Source: Staphylococcus felis (GTDB lineage: Bacteria > Bacillota > Bacilli > Staphylococcales > Staphylococcaceae). Taken from it: a DNA stretch of 64,000 bases. Positions within the stretch are counted from its first letter, which is position 1. Every line of letters starts with the position of its first letter. Both the position numbers and the translations under genes were made by a program. The stretch is from positions 620,001-684,000 of the forward strand of contig NZ_CP027770.1 in assembly GCF_003012915.1 (NCBI RefSeq), read 5' to 3'. Of the stretch, positions 39,803 to 49,715 are shown piece after piece. The notes beneath the pieces are model-generated. The model searched no databases. It saw only the letters and a list, made by a program, of their open reading frames with translations, and had not been told where the DNA came from.

Positions 39803-41348
39803 CTGTCTCCCTCCTTAAAAGTGGTATTCGGTAACATATTAATGTCCCCTTATTTTGTTTGGAAAAGATGTGAAGACGTGCTTGTTTCCCGTATTGAATG
39901 ATAACTCTATTGTGTAAATGGTTTAAGCCGAGATGATCAGTATCAAAAACATCAGCATAAAGCGATTGACGTACATCTTGTAATCGTGAGTCTGATATAC
40001 CGATACCATTATCACAAACTAAAACATGCAAGGCATGACTTGTTAGCGTCAGGCGAATGGTGATTGATAAAGTGTCAGTATCTCTGCCATGTTTGATTGC
40101 ATTTTCAATGAGAGGTTGGATCATCATTTTACCAATGACTTGATGTTGAGCTGCCTCAGAACCATCAATTTGGAGTTGAATCATATCGTCAAAACGTATA
40201 TTTTGAATGGCGACGTATTGTTTAACGTAATTGAGCTCTTCTGATAGTTTGACTGTATGCGATCTTGTGCGTAATGAATAACGTAACATTCGAGATAATT
40301 GTTGAACGACTGTTTGTGCCACTTGAGGTGACAACGGAATCAAGTATTGTATGGTTTGCATGGTATTAAATAAAAAATGAGGTTGGAATTGACGTTCAAT
40401 TTCTTTTAATTGTATATTACGTAATCGCCGCTCGGTGTGTTCAATCGATTGGATAAGTTTTTCATTTGATTCGAACAAATCATAAATATAGTGATTAATC
40501 TCCTCTAATTCACTGTTGTTTTTTAATGGTGTATAAGCGTCGAGATGTCGATTTTTAGCGTAGTATATTTTTTGAATAATGGTTTCAATATCGCTGGTTT
40601 GGCGCTTAGCCATATTATCTGCACTGATAAATCCAAAAATGACAAGCAATACTAACACAATCCCCATGATTATGAATAAAGTAATACCGTCCTCAATAGT
40701 TTCGTGAATATCTTTATAAATAATAAGGTGATGGGCGCTATCATTTAACTTTGCAGACTCATACATAAAGCCAAACTGTGGCGGGGCGTACTTGTCGCCG
40801 ATAGAGAAGCGATCATCATTGGTATATAAAATATTGTCGTATGAATCAACAATAAGTGCGAACTGTCGATTTTCTTTAATATCATTTAAACGAGGAGCAT
40901 CTGCCATATAAAACCTAAGTGTATAGGTGCCATTTTTAAATTTAAGGTGTTGTTCAGAAAATAAATACATTGTTTGCGTGTTGAGTTGTTCATAATTGTT
41001 TGTGATAGACCGGCTAGGGCCAGATAATTCGTAATAAAGTGTTGTCGGTTGTTCATGTACTAATTTTAGTAACGCACGTTTTGTAGATGTGATATCTCGA
41101 TAACGTGTTAAATCGTCTTGATTAAATTGGTGTTGATGCTGTGTGATAAATGATTGAATCTGTTTTTCAGTACGCTTGATTTCAATCTGACTGTCGTAAA
41201 CATGTTGATGAATGGTATGGTGCTCAATCCATATATATATGGCATAAAAACTTACTAATCCAATGACAATGACTAAAAAGACTGGATAAATAGTAGATGC
41301 AAATAATGAGCGTCGTAATCGATGTCTGTATGGCTTGTAGGTTGTCAT
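39795..41348 (-). CDS. hptS: Sensor histidine kinase HptS
   Basis: Membrane kinase of the HptARS glucose-6-phosphate sensing system. Seen: two membrane helices (about 15-40 and 220-245) enclosing a 180-residue extracytoplasmic domain, a HAMP-like linker, the His-kinase box [18 protein letters not shown] with His near 324, and an ATPase domain with [10 protein letters not shown] and VCDNGIGI near 445. 517 residues. Overlaps hptA by 4 nt (ATGA). Confidence 0.92.
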   Translation of the reverse strand: MTTYKPYRHRLRRSLFASTIYPVFLVIVIGLVSFYAIYIWIEHHTIHQHVYDSQIEIKRTEKQIQSFITQHQHQFNQDDLTRYRDITSTKRALLKLVHEQPTTLYYELSGPSRSITNNYEQLNTQTMYLFSEQHLKFKNGTYTLRFYMADAPRLNDIKENRQFALIVDSYDNILYTNDDRFSIGDKYAPPQFGFMYESAKLNDSAHHLIIYKDIHETIEDGITLFIIMGIVLVLLVIFGFISADNMAKRQTSDIETIIQKIYYAKNRHLDAYTPLKNNSELEEINHYIYDLFESNEKLIQSIEHTERRLRNIQLKEIERQFQPHFLFNTMQTIQYLIPLSPQVAQTVVQQLSRMLRYSLRTRSHTVKLSEELNYVKQYVAIQNIRFDDMIQLQIDGSEAAQHQVIGKMMIQPLIENAIKHGRDTDTLSITIRLTLTSHALHVLVCDNGIGISDSRLQDVRQSLYADVFDTDHLGLNHLHNRVIIQYGKQARLHIFSKQNKGTLICYRIPLLRRETDV

Positions 41349-42313
41349 TGAATCATCTCCAAAAATTCATGATGTGGAATGTTCGGTAATTCAGATTTAG
41401 GGATTACAGAAATGTGCTTAAGACTTGCAATAGACTGATCCGTTTGTTCAGTAACATCTTTACGAATAGATTTGGCATCAATGTCTGCAACCAGCCTTTG
41501 TTGTACAGGACGACTGATTAAATAGTGTACCAATTTTTCACGCTTAGGATGTGGGTGTTCATTGTTTACTAATGCGATGCCATCTACATTTAACATCGTG
41601 CCTTCAGTAGGGTAAATGATAGACACTGGATAGCCCTTATTCTTCCATGTACGTGCGTCTTGTTCGTAGCTCAGACCTGCGTAATATTGACCCGTAGCAA
41701 CACGACTAATGACTTGAGACGTCTCAGGTAATTGTATAGCATGATTTTGGAAATGGTGAACATCCTTTACCTCTTGCTGCATGCTATATATTGCGCGCAT
41801 ATGTTGATAGCCTGTCGTCGTGGTATTTGGATTTGAATACACAACACGATCTTTCAGTGCAGGTTGCAACAAATCCTTATAACCTCGAATGGCAATATCC
41901 CCTTGTAAATCTTTATTCACAACGATAACAGTCGGCATTAATATAAAACTCGTCACCAACTTATTCGTAGAGCGATAGTCATCAAGCTGTTGGGATGCCG
42001 CACGATCTTGATAAGGTACAAAGTCTTCAGGATGTTCAATCGTTTCAGATAGCACACCTCCCATAAAGATATCACCGCGATCGGAGCGTTTTTCCTTATG
42101 TAGCCTGGAAAGTAACACTTGTGTAGAATCGCGTTTAACCTCTATTTTGACATTTTCTTGTTTTTCAAACTCATTTAAAATCGGACGGATTAAATGAGTT
42201 GGATAAGGAGAATACACCGTTAATACATCTGATTGCTTTGTCGACTCATGCGTATTTGAACATGCTACTGAGAAAGCAAGAAAGAAAAACAAAATATACA
42301 TTTTAAATTTCAT
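41345..42313 (-). CDS. hptA: Sugar-phosphate/phosphate-binding sensor lipoprotein HptA
   Basis: Extracytoplasmic binding protein thought to present the ligand to HptS. Seen: lipobox FSVACSNT with Cys at residue 18, an ABC-type solute-binding fold (about 30-300) with [21 protein letters not shown] and [17 protein letters not shown]. 322 residues. First gene of hptA-hptS-hptR; the ribosome site GGGA is weak. Confidence 0.9.
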   Translation of the reverse strand: MKFKMYILFFFLAFSVACSNTHESTKQSDVLTVYSPYPTHLIRPILNEFEKQENVKIEVKRDSTQVLLSRLHKEKRSDRGDIFMGGVLSETIEHPEDFVPYQDRAASQQLDDYRSTNKLVTSFILMPTVIVVNKDLQGDIAIRGYKDLLQPALKDRVVYSNPNTTTTGYQHMRAIYSMQQEVKDVHHFQNHAIQLPETSQVISRVATGQYYAGLSYEQDARTWKNKGYPVSIIYPTEGTMLNVDGIALVNNEHPHPKREKLVHYLISRPVQQRLVADIDAKSIRKDVTEQTDQSIASLKHISVIPKSELPNIPHHEFLEMIQ

Positions 42314-42625
42314 AATATCCCATCAATTCTGTGAATGTTTTAATTACAATCATTTTAGCAATAAAAAAGGCGTAAGTAATGTGAAAGTATAAGTAATTGA
42401 ATATTGTTTTAAAAGCGTCATTATACACTTTTGGATACAGAAAAGCGTGTTAGATAGTTTGTTAGAAATTCTATATATATATATATAAATCTTCTATTAA
42501 ACTATTAAATATTCTTTCCTATTTATTAACTGTTTATTAATTATTTAAAACCCATCTAGTTTTTTTGAGTTTACTAATATATAATTTTCCAAGATATAAA
42601 ACTTCATTAATAGGAGGCTACAACA
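42314..42625. other. Intergenic control region with a TA dinucleotide run
   Basis: 312 nt between divergent hptA and the first EDAHADAW-repeat gene. Contains (TA)8 at about 42472-42487 and TTAAC-N6-TTAAT at 42526-42541. No RNA or ORF is supported. Confidence 0.45.
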
Positions 42626-43819
42626 TTGAATGTGAAAAATTACAAGAGAAAACTAGCGTTGGGGCTTGCATCAACTACAGTAGCTTTAATGCTAGGGTTA
42701 AATGGACAAGCTGATGCAGCTGAAGAAAATAGCAAAGTAGAGAAACCTACACTTGCTCAAATGAATCAATCTTTAGAAAATCGTTATGCGGATTCATGGG
42801 AAGAAGCAGCTAATGAATACTTGCTTCAGCAAAGTATCGACACACCAACAGCAGAAGAAGGTAAAGCAGAAGAAGATGCGCATGCAGATGCATGGGACAA
42901 AGCAGCACAAGAAAACGAAATCAAGCAAAGTATCGACACCCCAACAGCAGAAGAAGGTAAGGCAGAAGAAGATGCGCATGCAGATGCATGGGACAAAGCA
43001 GCACAAGAAAACGAAATTAAGCAAAGCATTGACACACCAACAGCAGAAGAAGGTAAGGCAGAAGAAGATGCACATGCAGATGCATGGGACAAAGCAGCAC
43101 AAGAAAACGAAATCAAGCAAAACATCGACACACCAACAGTAGAAGAAAGTAAAGCAGAAGAAGATGCGCATGCAAAACAAGCAGAAGAGTTAATCAAGCA
43201 ACAAATGAATCAATTACCTTCTGTTGAAAAGGAAGAAATGAAAGAAGATGCAACGACTCAAGTAGGTCAGGCGCAAGAAGAAATTAAAGTAGAACAAGAA
43301 GATACTAATGCAGAAATCACTGCTAATGATTACTCATATTTAAAGTCTATCTATACAGATATTAGAGATACAGTGATATCACACTATAAAGATCTGGAAA
43401 AATCGATAACTGAAACTACAAATGTCATCAAAAGCAAATATAACTATATTAAGCAATCTATTGAAACAGCGAGAAGTGCTTATCATTTCTATCAAAATAC
43501 TAGCCCTGCTTTGATTGATAGTGTAGTTAATATTTTAGGTGGAAAAACATTGAAAAATGTAAATATTGATACGTCATTTAAAGCGCCTCAATCACCTAAA
43601 ACAGTAGAAGAATATATTAAATATCCATTTGACTACATATACGCATTAGGAAACCAAGCTTATAAAATAACTGAAAAGAAATATAACCAAACGTACAATA
43701 CCTTACAAACTGCACAAACGTTATACGATCTTTATAAAAAGAATCCAAAAACTGTAGAAGCTTTTGTAAAAACGAAAGAATTGGCTTCTTCAATTATTAA
43801 TTGGTTTTCTTGGAAATAA
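42626..43819 (+). CDS. Secreted protein with 32-residue EDAHADAW repeats and a helical C-terminus
   Basis: I do not recognise a named family. Seen: TTG start with GGAGG 8 nt upstream, a signal peptide (about 1-30, ending ADAAE), a divergent first repeat (NRYADSWEEAANEY near 53), near-identical 32-residue units beginning IDTPTAEEGKAEEDAHADAW at 42833, 42929 and 43025 with a fourth, partial one at 43121, then an acidic linker and an alpha-helical C-terminal region (about 230-397) rich in Tyr, Lys and Thr. No LPXTG, lipobox or second membrane helix, so it should be released or held non-covalently. Its repeats are shared with the LPETG protein that starts 21 nt after its stop; the two are likely co-transcribed. 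Confidence 0.85.
   Translation: MNVKNYKRKLALGLASTTVALMLGLNGQADAAEENSKVEKPTLAQMNQSLENRYADSWEEAANEYLLQQSIDTPTAEEGKAEEDAHADAWDKAAQENEIKQSIDTPTAEEGKAEEDAHADAWDKAAQENEIKQSIDTPTAEEGKAEEDAHADAWDKAAQENEIKQNIDTPTVEESKAEEDAHAKQAEELIKQQMNQLPSVEKEEMKEDATTQVGQAQEEIKVEQEDTNAEITANDYSYLKSIYTDIRDTVISHYKDLEKSITETTNVIKSKYNYIKQSIETARSAYHFYQNTSPALIDSVVNILGGKTLKNVNIDTSFKAPQSPKTVEEYIKYPFDYIYALGNQAYKITEKKYNQTYNTLQTAQTLYDLYKKNPKTVEAFVKTKELASSIINWFSWK
42833..43168 (+). repeat. 96-nt tandem repeat inside the secreted EDAHADAW protein gene
   Basis: Unit starts at 42833, 42929, 43025 and 43121, exactly 96 nt apart; the first three units differ by only a few bases and the fourth diverges after HA (AHAKQAEEL). Confidence 0.92.
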
Positions 43820-43839
43820 TAAAAAAGGAGAAAATAATT

Positions 43840-44679
43840 ATGAAAAAAAATGAACTTTTATTAACAAGTGCAATACTTATGGGGACGTTAGCTTATGCGC
43901 CTTCTTCTGTGTTTGCAGAAACTGTAAACAATTCAAATCAAGTTACAGCTGCTGAAGAAGCTAAAGCCATCGAGGATGCGCATGCAGATGCGTGGGAAGA
44001 ATATGTAAATGAACAAAATGCAAAGCAAAACATCGACACACCAACAGCAGATGATGCAAAAGCAGAAGAAGATGCACATGCGGATGCATGGGAAAAAGCA
44101 GCGCAAGAAAATGATGTAAAACAAAACATTGACACGCCAACAGCAGATGATGCAAAAGCAGAAGAAGATGCACATGCGGACGCATGGGAAAAAGCAGCAC
44201 AAGAAAATGATGTAAAACAAAACATCGATACACCAACAGCAGATGATGCAAAAGCAGAAGAAGATGCACATGCGGACGCATGGGAAAAAGCAGCACAAGA
44301 AAATGATGTAAAACAAAACATCGATACACCAACAGCAGATGATGCAAAAGCAGAAGAAGATGCACATGCAGATGCATGGGAAAAAGCAGCACAAGAGAGC
44401 ATGAATAAAGAGGAAGCAATGAAAGGCGATGCAACTCAAGAGAGCATGAATAAAGAGGAAGCAATGAAAAACGGTGCAACTCAAGAGAGCATGAATAAAG
44501 AAGAAGTAATGAAAGGCAATACTACTCAAAAAAGTATGAACCAAGCAGATACTCATACTACACGCGCTCAAACTTTACCAGAAACGGGCCAAACGCATAA
44601 CTCTGGTTTATTTGGTGGTATTTTCTTAGCGATTGGTTTAAGTCTATTAGTTTTATCAAGACGTTTAAATCAAAGATAG
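43840..44679 (+). CDS. LPETG-anchored surface protein with the same EDAHADAW repeats
   Basis: Not a family I can name. Seen: signal peptide (about 1-26, SVFAETV), one divergent repeat (KAIEDAHADAWEEYVNEQN), four near-identical 32-residue units beginning IDTPTADDAKAEEDAHADAW (from 44031), three to four 15-residue repeats ESMNKEEAMKGDATQ (about 185-245), then LPETG near residue 247, a hydrophobic helix and RRLNQR. So sortase A should couple it to the wall. AAAGGAG lies 9 nt before ATG. The start lies 21 nt downstream of the secreted partner gene. The repeat is rich in His, Asp and Glu and helical in character. A terminator follows at 44765. Confidence 0.87.
   Translation: MKKNELLLTSAILMGTLAYAPSSVFAETVNNSNQVTAAEEAKAIEDAHADAWEEYVNEQNAKQNIDTPTADDAKAEEDAHADAWEKAAQENDVKQNIDTPTADDAKAEEDAHADAWEKAAQENDVKQNIDTPTADDAKAEEDAHADAWEKAAQENDVKQNIDTPTADDAKAEEDAHADAWEKAAQESMNKEEAMKGDATQESMNKEEAMKNGATQESMNKEEVMKGNTTQKSMNQADTHTTRAQTLPETGQTHNSGLFGGIFLAIGLSLLVLSRRLNQR
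44031..44414 (+). repeat. 96-nt tandem repeat inside the LPETG EDAHADAW protein gene
   Basis: Units at 44031, 44127, 44223 and 44319, exactly 96 nt apart and almost identical; same period and mostly the same residues as the array at 42833-43168. Confidence 0.92.
44397..44535 (+). repeat. 45-nt repeat (ESMNKEEAMKGDATQ) before the LPETG motif
   Basis: GAGAGCATGAATAAAGAGGA recurs at about 44396, 44441 and 44486, 45 nt apart, with a diverged fourth unit (KSMNQAD). Confidence 0.85.
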
Positions 44680-44764
44680 TATCAACTTTTGATAGTCATT
44701 TAACTAAATTTTAGTATATAGAAATAATGCTATCTGTACTCAATTTAAATTCAAAAAGATTTTC

Positions 44765-44792
44765 AGGAATGGAGCACTCCATTCCTTTTTTT
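44765..44792 (+). terminator. Terminator after the EDAHADAW gene pair
   Basis: AGGAATGGA-GCAC-TCCATTCCT followed by seven T. Confidence 0.9.
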
Positions 44793-45180
44793 ATAGTTTT
44801 CTATTAGTTTGGAGTATAGATCTGTTGTACATTTTATTCGTGCATAAACAAATTCATAACAAGTCATTATAAAATTATATGAATTTTTTAGTTTAATTTT
44901 TTATATAAGGAATACAGTTTTAAAGAATCATCATTCATCTATATTTATCTTTAAAAGTGAAACTATTTAGTATTAGCACAACACTAATAGTTTATGATTT
45001 ATAAATTTAACCGAATTTTTAATGTATTAATTAAAATATAATACTATCTTTTAGTTAGTCCATTTTTTCTTAACAAACTTAAACCTCCCCTCACAATCTT
45101 ACTATAATGTTAACTTCAGTTTAATATAATCCTGTTAAAATATTATTGTGAACATTTATATAATAATGGGAGGTTTTTTT
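44793..45180 (+). other. Control region of the phosphatase gene, with a SaeR-like box
   Basis: AT-rich, no ORF. GTTAA-CTTCAG-TTTAA at 45109-45124 is one mismatch from the SaeR consensus GTTAA-N6-GTTAA and sits directly before TATAAT at 45125-45130. Confidence 0.45.
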
Positions 45181-46971
45181 ATGAAATTAGCTAAAAGTAA
45201 GTCTGTTGTATTGGGTATTGTAATGAGCTTCATATTTACAGTTACAGTGCCTAATGCTGCTATAGCAAGTGGTTATGAAAGTGGCGGAACAACTCACAAT
45301 GATTCATCACAAGATAACCAAAAGCAGATACAGTTACGCGACAAAAAGCCTGAAGTAGCAGAAATCAAGAAGAAGAATAACCCTAACCGTGTTATTGCAA
45401 ATATTAATGGTAATACGAAATCAGAGATGGGTTTTAGTTGGTATACAACTGATAAATTTGATGATTCGAAAGTGTGGGTATCTGAATCTAAAGACTTTAA
45501 AAACGCCAAATCTTTTAAAGCGACACCTAAAAAAGTCATTTCTAAATACCTTGAGAGAGACAAAGAGGGACATATTATTTATAAAGACATAGAAAAAGAT
45601 GATGAAGGAAATCCTGTGAAAAAAGATGGAAAGCCGAAAGTAAATGGTTATTATACTGACGAGAATGCAGAAGGACCAGAATGGACAAGTGGGGATAAAC
45701 ATGGTGAATCTGAATTATTAAAAGAAACGGAGTATACATATAAAGCAAAAGCTAAAAATCTAAAGCCAAACACGCAATATTACTACAAAGTGGGTAGTGA
45801 AAAAGGTAATAAGAGTGAAGTGGGTCAATTCAAAACAGCAGGAGACAAAGGGGATCCGTTTAACTTTGTTCAATATACTGATACACAAAATGCCTATTGG
45901 AATGAAAATGTAAGAAATGAAGCAACATTTGCTGCGGATACATTAAAAAATGCTATTAACACAGTGGGACAACCTCATTTTGTGTTACATACAGGTGATT
46001 TTGTAGAAACAGCTGAAGTTGAAGATGAGTGGGTAGATTTGTATGAACAATCACGACCATCATTTATGTCATTACCACTAGTGGCAGTATCTGGTAATCA
46101 TGATGAGTATGCCTTGAATGAAGATGACGACAAATTATTGGATGCATTTAACAATCATGTGAATGTGCCTAAAGCGAATGATGCTGTGAATGGTGGTTCA
46201 TACTATTCGTTTGATTATAATAATGCACATATGGTTGTTGCTAACACGAATGATAATAAAAAATCTAAAGATAATCCGGATGAAAAAGCATTAGGTCAAG
46301 AACAATTAAAATGGATTAAAAAAGATATTGAAAAGGCTCGTAAAAAAGGAGCTAAATGGGTAATTCTAAGCTTGCACAAGCCAATGTACTCTAAATCTTA
46401 CCACGCTTTATCAGATAAAGATGTTAAAAAGGTAAGAGACGAATTAACAAAGATGATAGATGATTTAGATGTTGACCTCGTTTTACAAGGGCATGATCAT
46501 GTTTTATCACGTACGCATCCTCTAGAACATACGTCGACGAAAAATAGCTTTGTCAATGCCAAAAAAGAAGAGGCAAAACAATTTGTAGGATCTGATAATG
46601 TCACATACTATGATAATCCAAAAGGTTCTGTCTATGTATTACCTAATACAGGAGGCACAAAAGAATATGATAGTATTTATGACCGTTCATTAGAACATAT
46701 CAAAAAAGTGAGACCTGAGTTAGGTTGGTTAGACCAGGAAAAATTAAATCATTATAATAGTTTATTTAAAATAGGTATGCAACCTCAACAAACAAGTGCA
46801 TTTAATGACAAACATGAAAATAACAGGGATTCATCAAATCAAAACTTCTCAGTTTATGAAGTAGAAGGAAATAAACTTAAGGTCAAAATATATCAATTAA
46901 GTGGTGATTTTACTAAAGGAGAACCACGTCAGGTTACACTAGTAGATGAATTTGGTATTAGCAAAAAGTAA
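45181..46971 (+). CDS. Secreted purple-acid-phosphatase-like metallophosphoesterase
   Basis: Exported phosphatase; substrate unknown. Seen: signal peptide (about 1-27, AAIASG), a fibronectin-type beta domain (about 60-215) with YYYKVGSEKGNKSEVGQF typical of purple acid phosphatases, and a metallophosphatase core: YTDTQN (near 229; Gln where Asp/His-type ligands are usual), HTGDFVET, VSGNHDEY, LSLHKPMYS and LQGHDHVLSRTH. 596 residues. ATG at 45181 has GGGAGG 6 nt upstream; the longer frame starting at 45148 has no site. No anchor motif, so probably released. Its neighbours are other exported proteins. Confidence 0.85.
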   Translation: MKLAKSKSVVLGIVMSFIFTVTVPNAAIASGYESGGTTHNDSSQDNQKQIQLRDKKPEVAEIKKKNNPNRVIANINGNTKSEMGFSWYTTDKFDDSKVWVSESKDFKNAKSFKATPKKVISKYLERDKEGHIIYKDIEKDDEGNPVKKDGKPKVNGYYTDENAEGPEWTSGDKHGESELLKETEYTYKAKAKNLKPNTQYYYKVGSEKGNKSEVGQFKTAGDKGDPFNFVQYTDTQNAYWNENVRNEATFAADTLKNAINTVGQPHFVLHTGDFVETAEVEDEWVDLYEQSRPSFMSLPLVAVSGNHDEYALNEDDDKLLDAFNNHVNVPKANDAVNGGSYYSFDYNNAHMVVANTNDNKKSKDNPDEKALGQEQLKWIKKDIEKARKKGAKWVILSLHKPMYSKSYHALSDKDVKKVRDELTKMIDDLDVDLVLQGHDHVLSRTHPLEHTSTKNSFVNAKKEEAKQFVGSDNVTYYDNPKGSVYVLPNTGGTKEYDSIYDRSLEHIKKVRPELGWLDQEKLNHYNSLFKIGMQPQQTSAFNDKHENNRDSSNQNFSVYEVEGNKLKVKIYQLSGDFTKGEPRQVTLVDEFGISKK

Positions 46972-47054
46972 GCCAAATCCCTAATGGATTGAATGTGTCA
47001 ATATTGAATCGGTTAAATCGATTAGTCTGATTTAAAGAAGGGGTAGAATATGTA

Positions 47055-47714
47055 ATGAAGAGACATATGAAAACGATAGTATTTTCAATGGTCTGCTTGC
47101 TGTTACTTACGATTTTTGGCTATGAATATATAGTAGCGGATAATGGAATGATTGATAAAACACCAGCACTTGCAAATACTCCAAAAGCATCAAACTTTTC
47201 TGATAAAGAGAAAGAAACAATAAAAGAAGATATACTAAATTATTTATCAACAAATGCTAAAGAAGAGGGAAGGACAGTCTCAAATCGCTATTTTGGTACG
47301 AGTAGTATTTCGAATGGTGATTGGTACGCTATGACGGATAAAGGCGATATTCAGCTCAATAGAACTGGGAAGTCAAGAGCTCAAGATTTTGATTTTCATG
47401 TGCTAACAGGTGCAGTAGTCTATACTTCAAATCAAAAAATAACAGGCTTTGATAAAACAGCTACTTCTTTATCTAATATTGAAGGATATAGTAAGATAGC
47501 AGATTTAAAGCAGCCCGTTACAAAGTATATTTTTACTGAAGAAGGACAAGTTTACGAATATACATTTAAAAATGAGCCAGGTGTAACCCTCTCTTCTGGA
47601 TTCGCACCAAAAGATTACAATGATAAAGATCCCAACTTAGCGCCTAATGAGCAATTTACACTTACACACAATAAAGAATTAAGTCGTTATTATCAAAAGT
47701 TAATAGATAAATAA
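47055..47714 (+). CDS. Exported or membrane-anchored protein of unknown function
   Basis: Not recognised. Seen: an N-terminal hydrophobic helix (about residues 7-28) that is a signal anchor or signal peptide, then about 190 mostly polar residues with beta-strand character (WYAMTDKGDIQLNRTG, FHVLTGAVVYTSNQK, YIFTEEGQVYEYTFK), no Cys and no sorting motif. 219 residues. AAGGGG lies about 10 nt upstream. It follows the phosphatase gene by 83 nt and could be co-transcribed with it. Confidence 0.7.
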   Translation: MKRHMKTIVFSMVCLLLLTIFGYEYIVADNGMIDKTPALANTPKASNFSDKEKETIKEDILNYLSTNAKEEGRTVSNRYFGTSSISNGDWYAMTDKGDIQLNRTGKSRAQDFDFHVLTGAVVYTSNQKITGFDKTATSLSNIEGYSKIADLKQPVTKYIFTEEGQVYEYTFKNEPGVTLSSGFAPKDYNDKDPNLAPNEQFTLTHNKELSRYYQKLIDK

Positions 47715-47746
47715 CTTCTTTATCGAAAAAATTCGAGTAGAATCTA

Positions 47747-47786
47747 AAAGCTTCACAAAATGTGAGAAATCATTTTGTGAAGCTTT
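47747..47786. terminator. Hairpin between convergent genes
   Basis: Perfect 16-bp stem AAAGCTTCACAAAATG / CATTTTGTGAAGCTTT with an 8-nt loop between the convergent 47055 gene and the Bce permease gene. Confidence 0.75.
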
Positions 47787-47855
47787 GTAATGTGTTTAGA
47801 AATCAGTATCGTAGTTATATATTGTAAGTATTCAATAAGACTTAGATAGAATCAG

Positions 47856-49715
47856 TTACTTATCTCTGTATAATGCATTCAAGATTTTGTTTTGATATTT
47901 ATGTTTAATGATAAAGTATAATAAGACTTCGATTATAAAATAAAGTGAACTGCAATAGATTGCAATTTTGAAATAAGAAGACAAAGTAAATTGGTTAAGG
48001 TATATCACAATAAACCAAGTTGTGATTAAAGCAATCAAGAATGGCAATACAAAAATCCATTTAATCGTACTTGCAAGAGCACTTTTAATTGCTTTTTTGG
48101 ATAAACCTAATTTAATCATCGTTTGATATTTTTTAATTTCTGTTTCTGCAGAAGTGTATAATCTCGAGTACGTAATACTTGCAATACCGATTAAAAATGA
48201 GATACATAAAACACTACCTACATAGGCAATGATGCCACGTTGAAGTTTTTCTTCGGTGTAGTACCAGTATGCTGAAGATAGCGAATCATCTTGACCATTG
48301 ATATTGAGTTTATCTTTCAACGCTTCATCGTTGTATGACTTCCAATTTTTGATGTTGAATGCAAAGAATCTATCACTGTCTAAATCATGAGTCAGTTCTT
48401 GATATTTTTCATCAGAAACGACAGTCACATTTGTGAAATATCCTGATAATGCAATAGTATGAGAAGTTGCCCCTTTGTTATGAGAGACACCTAGTTTTTT
48501 TAAGTCTTGTTCTAAAAGTGGCCCCATTGTTGGCATGTTTTTCCCATCTGTTCCAACCATATAATAATCTTTTTTCTTTAAGTTGATAGGTTTTCTGTTC
48601 AGAAACTCTGCAATCTTATTATACGTTGCGTTTGATAGGACTACATCTCTATCAGGTGTTGCTAATTTTAAATAGTTAACTTGTAAAGATTTAAAGCCGT
48701 CTTCTTTACTTAGTATTGTTTCAATTTTATGAGCTTGACTTACATCATCAACATTTTTATTGAATGCACTGTACATATGAGAATAAGGCAAGATTTTATA
48801 GGTTGTCTTTTCTACATTTTTAGGAGCACCGATAATGTAGATTAATGAAGTTAATATGACTGTAAATAGTGTCATTGAAATCGTCATGGTTTTTAAATTT
48901 GTATGATTATTATACTTAAAGTTACTTATTTTAATGAGATTTACACCTTTAAACATTTTCTGAGTATATTTCATAATAAATTCATAAATAATAAATATGA
49001 CATTGAATGTAAAGTAACTCATTAAAACAAAAGCGATTAAATACACCGGATACATCAAAAGTGAATCATTGTGTCGATTATAAATAAGTATAGGTATGAT
49101 GATTATAACGGCAACAGTCATAATTAAGATATAGCTTTTTTCGGCTTCATCTTCTTTCTTTAACAAACTAATAATCTTTTTCTTTCTCAAAATAATAGGG
49201 GCAATGATTGAAATTGAGAGAAACAAGCCTCCCATTAATAATATAGTGTAAATGATTGCTTTCATAGGGAAGTAAAAGTAAAGTTGTAGATCACCAATCA
49301 CTATTTCAGCAATCATCAGAAAAAACTTCGAAAAAACAAGGCCGATGATGATGCCACATCCAATTGCGCAGAGCGATATCAGTCCATTTTCATAAAAAAT
49401 CAATCTTTTGAATTGTGTATTGCTTGATCCGATAATATTTAGAATAGCAAACTGTCTACTCCTTTGTTTTAAGAAGTTGGTGACTGAATAGAGAATAAAG
49501 ACAAACGAAAAAATGAGTGATACAATCAGTCCTAAGTTAAGGACGATACCGATTGTACTGTCTTTATCAACAACTTGAAGTGCTGGATGAAAAGATAAAT
49601 TCGTAAAAACAAAAAATACAAAAACAGAAAACGCACAACTAACAAAATGAAAAAAATAGGTTTTAAAGTCACGACTGATATTTTTAAATGCGAAATTAAA
49701 CAGATTCAATCTCAT
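47856..49715 (-). CDS. Bce-type ABC transporter permease (bacitracin/lantibiotic resistance)
   Basis: FtsX-family permease of the BceB/BraE/VraE/VraG type, which removes peptide antibiotics from lipid II-cycle targets and signals to the partner kinase. Seen: ten hydrophobic segments, with the signature 200-residue extracytoplasmic domain (about 305-510) between helices 7 and 8, and an FtsX core near the N-terminus (KQRSRQFAILNIIGSSNTQF). 620 residues. Start uncertain: ATG at 49715 lies only 2 nt after GGAGG, TTG at 49709 is better spaced. It overlaps the ATPase gene by about 20 nt. Confidence 0.88.
   Translation of the reverse strand: MRLNLFNFAFKNISRDFKTYFFHFVSCAFSVFVFFVFTNLSFHPALQVVDKDSTIGIVLNLGLIVSLIFSFVFILYSVTNFLKQRSRQFAILNIIGSSNTQFKRLIFYENGLISLCAIGCGIIIGLVFSKFFLMIAEIVIGDLQLYFYFPMKAIIYTILLMGGLFLSISIIAPIILRKKKIISLLKKEDEAEKSYILIMTVAVIIIIPILIYNRHNDSLLMYPVYLIAFVLMSYFTFNVIFIIYEFIMKYTQKMFKGVNLIKISNFKYNNHTNLKTMTISMTLFTVILTSLIYIIGAPKNVEKTTYKILPYSHMYSAFNKNVDDVSQAHKIETILSKEDGFKSLQVNYLKLATPDRDVVLSNATYNKIAEFLNRKPINLKKKDYYMVGTDGKNMPTMGPLLEQDLKKLGVSHNKGATSHTIALSGYFTNVTVVSDEKYQELTHDLDSDRFFAFNIKNWKSYNDEALKDKLNINGQDDSLSSAYWYYTEEKLQRGIIAYVGSVLCISFLIGIASITYSRLYTSAETEIKKYQTMIKLGLSKKAIKSALASTIKWIFVLPFLIALITTWFIVIYLNQFTLSSYFKIAIYCSSLYFIIEVLLYFIIKHKYQNKILNALYRDK

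Noticed and set aside
42833..44414. CRISPR-like 96-nt repeats
   Set aside because: The units are coding, adjacent and in frame within two exported proteins.
42786..44571. Several ORFs of 100-210 codons in other frames of the EDAHADAW genes
   Set aside because: They follow the 96-nt period of the real genes, are Cys/Phe or Lys/Gln rich, and lack ribosome sites.
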